A stretch of DNA of 64,000 bases. It comes from Paracoccaceae bacterium. Lineage in GTDB: Bacteria > Pseudomonadota > Alphaproteobacteria > Rhodobacterales > Rhodobacteraceae. This document shows, in pieces, positions 63,925 through 64,000 of this stretch (within the stretch, counting starts at the first letter, position 1; the number at the start of each line of letters is the position of its first letter). The stretch is taken from NCBI GenBank assembly GCA_026989055.1, contig JALSKC010000052.1:97762-161761 (forward strand). Reading direction: 5' to 3'. Position numbers and translations under genes: made by a program. The notes under the pieces are model-generated. The model made no database searches, was not told the DNA's origin, and saw nothing but the letters and a program-made list of their open reading frames with translations.

Positions 63925-64000
63925 ATGCCCGGATTGTTTTTGGTTGCCGGAAGAACGATCCAACAGGATCAAGCCGTCACTGGCGACAGGCCACCCGGGG
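63925..64000 (+). CDS. Possible start of a CDS at the right edge (doubtful)
   Basis: The last 110 bases are less GC-rich than the rest of the window. An ATG at 63925, with GGGAGGG upstream, stays open to the end (MPGLFLVAGRTIQQ, then DQAVTGDRP). An ATG at 63906 in another frame is also open to the edge. Neither reading is recognised. It may be a gene start, or the flank of an inserted element. Confidence 0.2.
   Translation, partial: MPGLFLVAGRTIQQDQAVTGDRPPG

Overview
The window is a compact, GC-rich (roughly 70% G+C by eye) chromosomal segment of an alphaproteobacterium, most likely order Rhodobacterales. Supporting this are a FdVI-type [2Fe-2S] ferredoxin, the order yceD-rpmF-plsX-fabH-ihfA-merR, the double-length dCTP deaminase, the aroK-aroB pair opposite xerD, the split glyQ/glyS synthetase and a SAM-II riboswitch, a class largely known from alphaproteobacteria. 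I place 60 protein genes (one cut by the left edge), one tRNA and one doubtful CDS at the right edge. There is no rRNA, CRISPR array, prophage or recognisable transposase. No gap between genes exceeds 300 bases; the longest, 41561-41855 (295 bp), 46609-46899 (291 bp) and 16709-16995 (287 bp), hold short tandem repeats or nothing I can name.

Layout. 1-4063: end of a GGDEF protein; a minus-strand module of EF-hand protein, ECF sigma factor, probable anti-sigma and periplasmic metal-sensor-like protein; then DUF983 and Nudix genes. 4114-12258: aldo/keto reductase, exported DsrE protein, metG, a membrane protein with cysteine pairs, a thioredoxin-fold protein, a lipoprotein autotransporter of the subtilisin family and a membrane ClpP-like protease. 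12453-23356 (all minus): folB-folP-glmM, a SleB-type cell-wall hydrolase, a PPDK-like protein with an altered ATP-binding domain, and glyQ-DUF6446-glyS. 23605-29640: an exported peptidoglycan-binding protein with a dead trypsin fold, trkH, folE2 and metZ behind a promoter, SAM-II riboswitch and terminator. 29835-41118: GST, an EamA transporter with yciB, lysoplasmalogenase with ftsY, an AlkB-like monooxygenase, xseA, purD, ferredoxin with an FG-GAP protein, and a DegP-type protease.

41393-47403: a methionine-rich mini-lipoprotein, PLP decarboxylase, ABC-F ATPase, OlsB-like acyltransferase, msrB and bamE. 47683-54064: yceD, rpmF, plsX, fabH, ihfA, merR-like gene, tRNA-Pro(GGG) and dcd. 54221-64000: surface-lipoprotein-like gene, prfC with a DUF6869 gene, aroK-aroB, a 45-residue membrane protein overlapping a 530-residue protein and xerD, a metallophosphoesterase and a CBS/CorC-type transporter. 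The last ~110 bases are visibly more AT-rich.

Themes. Much of the segment serves the envelope (BamE, DegP, SleB hydrolase, GlmM, OlsB, YciB, plsX/fabH, lipoproteins) and core metabolism (folate, methionine, shikimate, purine). Many neighbours overlap as ATGA or TGATG, implying translational coupling. The strongest regulatory unit is the metZ leader, where promoter, aptamer, a possible antiterminator and a terminator can all be read. Functional calls rest on motif recognition by eye; no database search was run.
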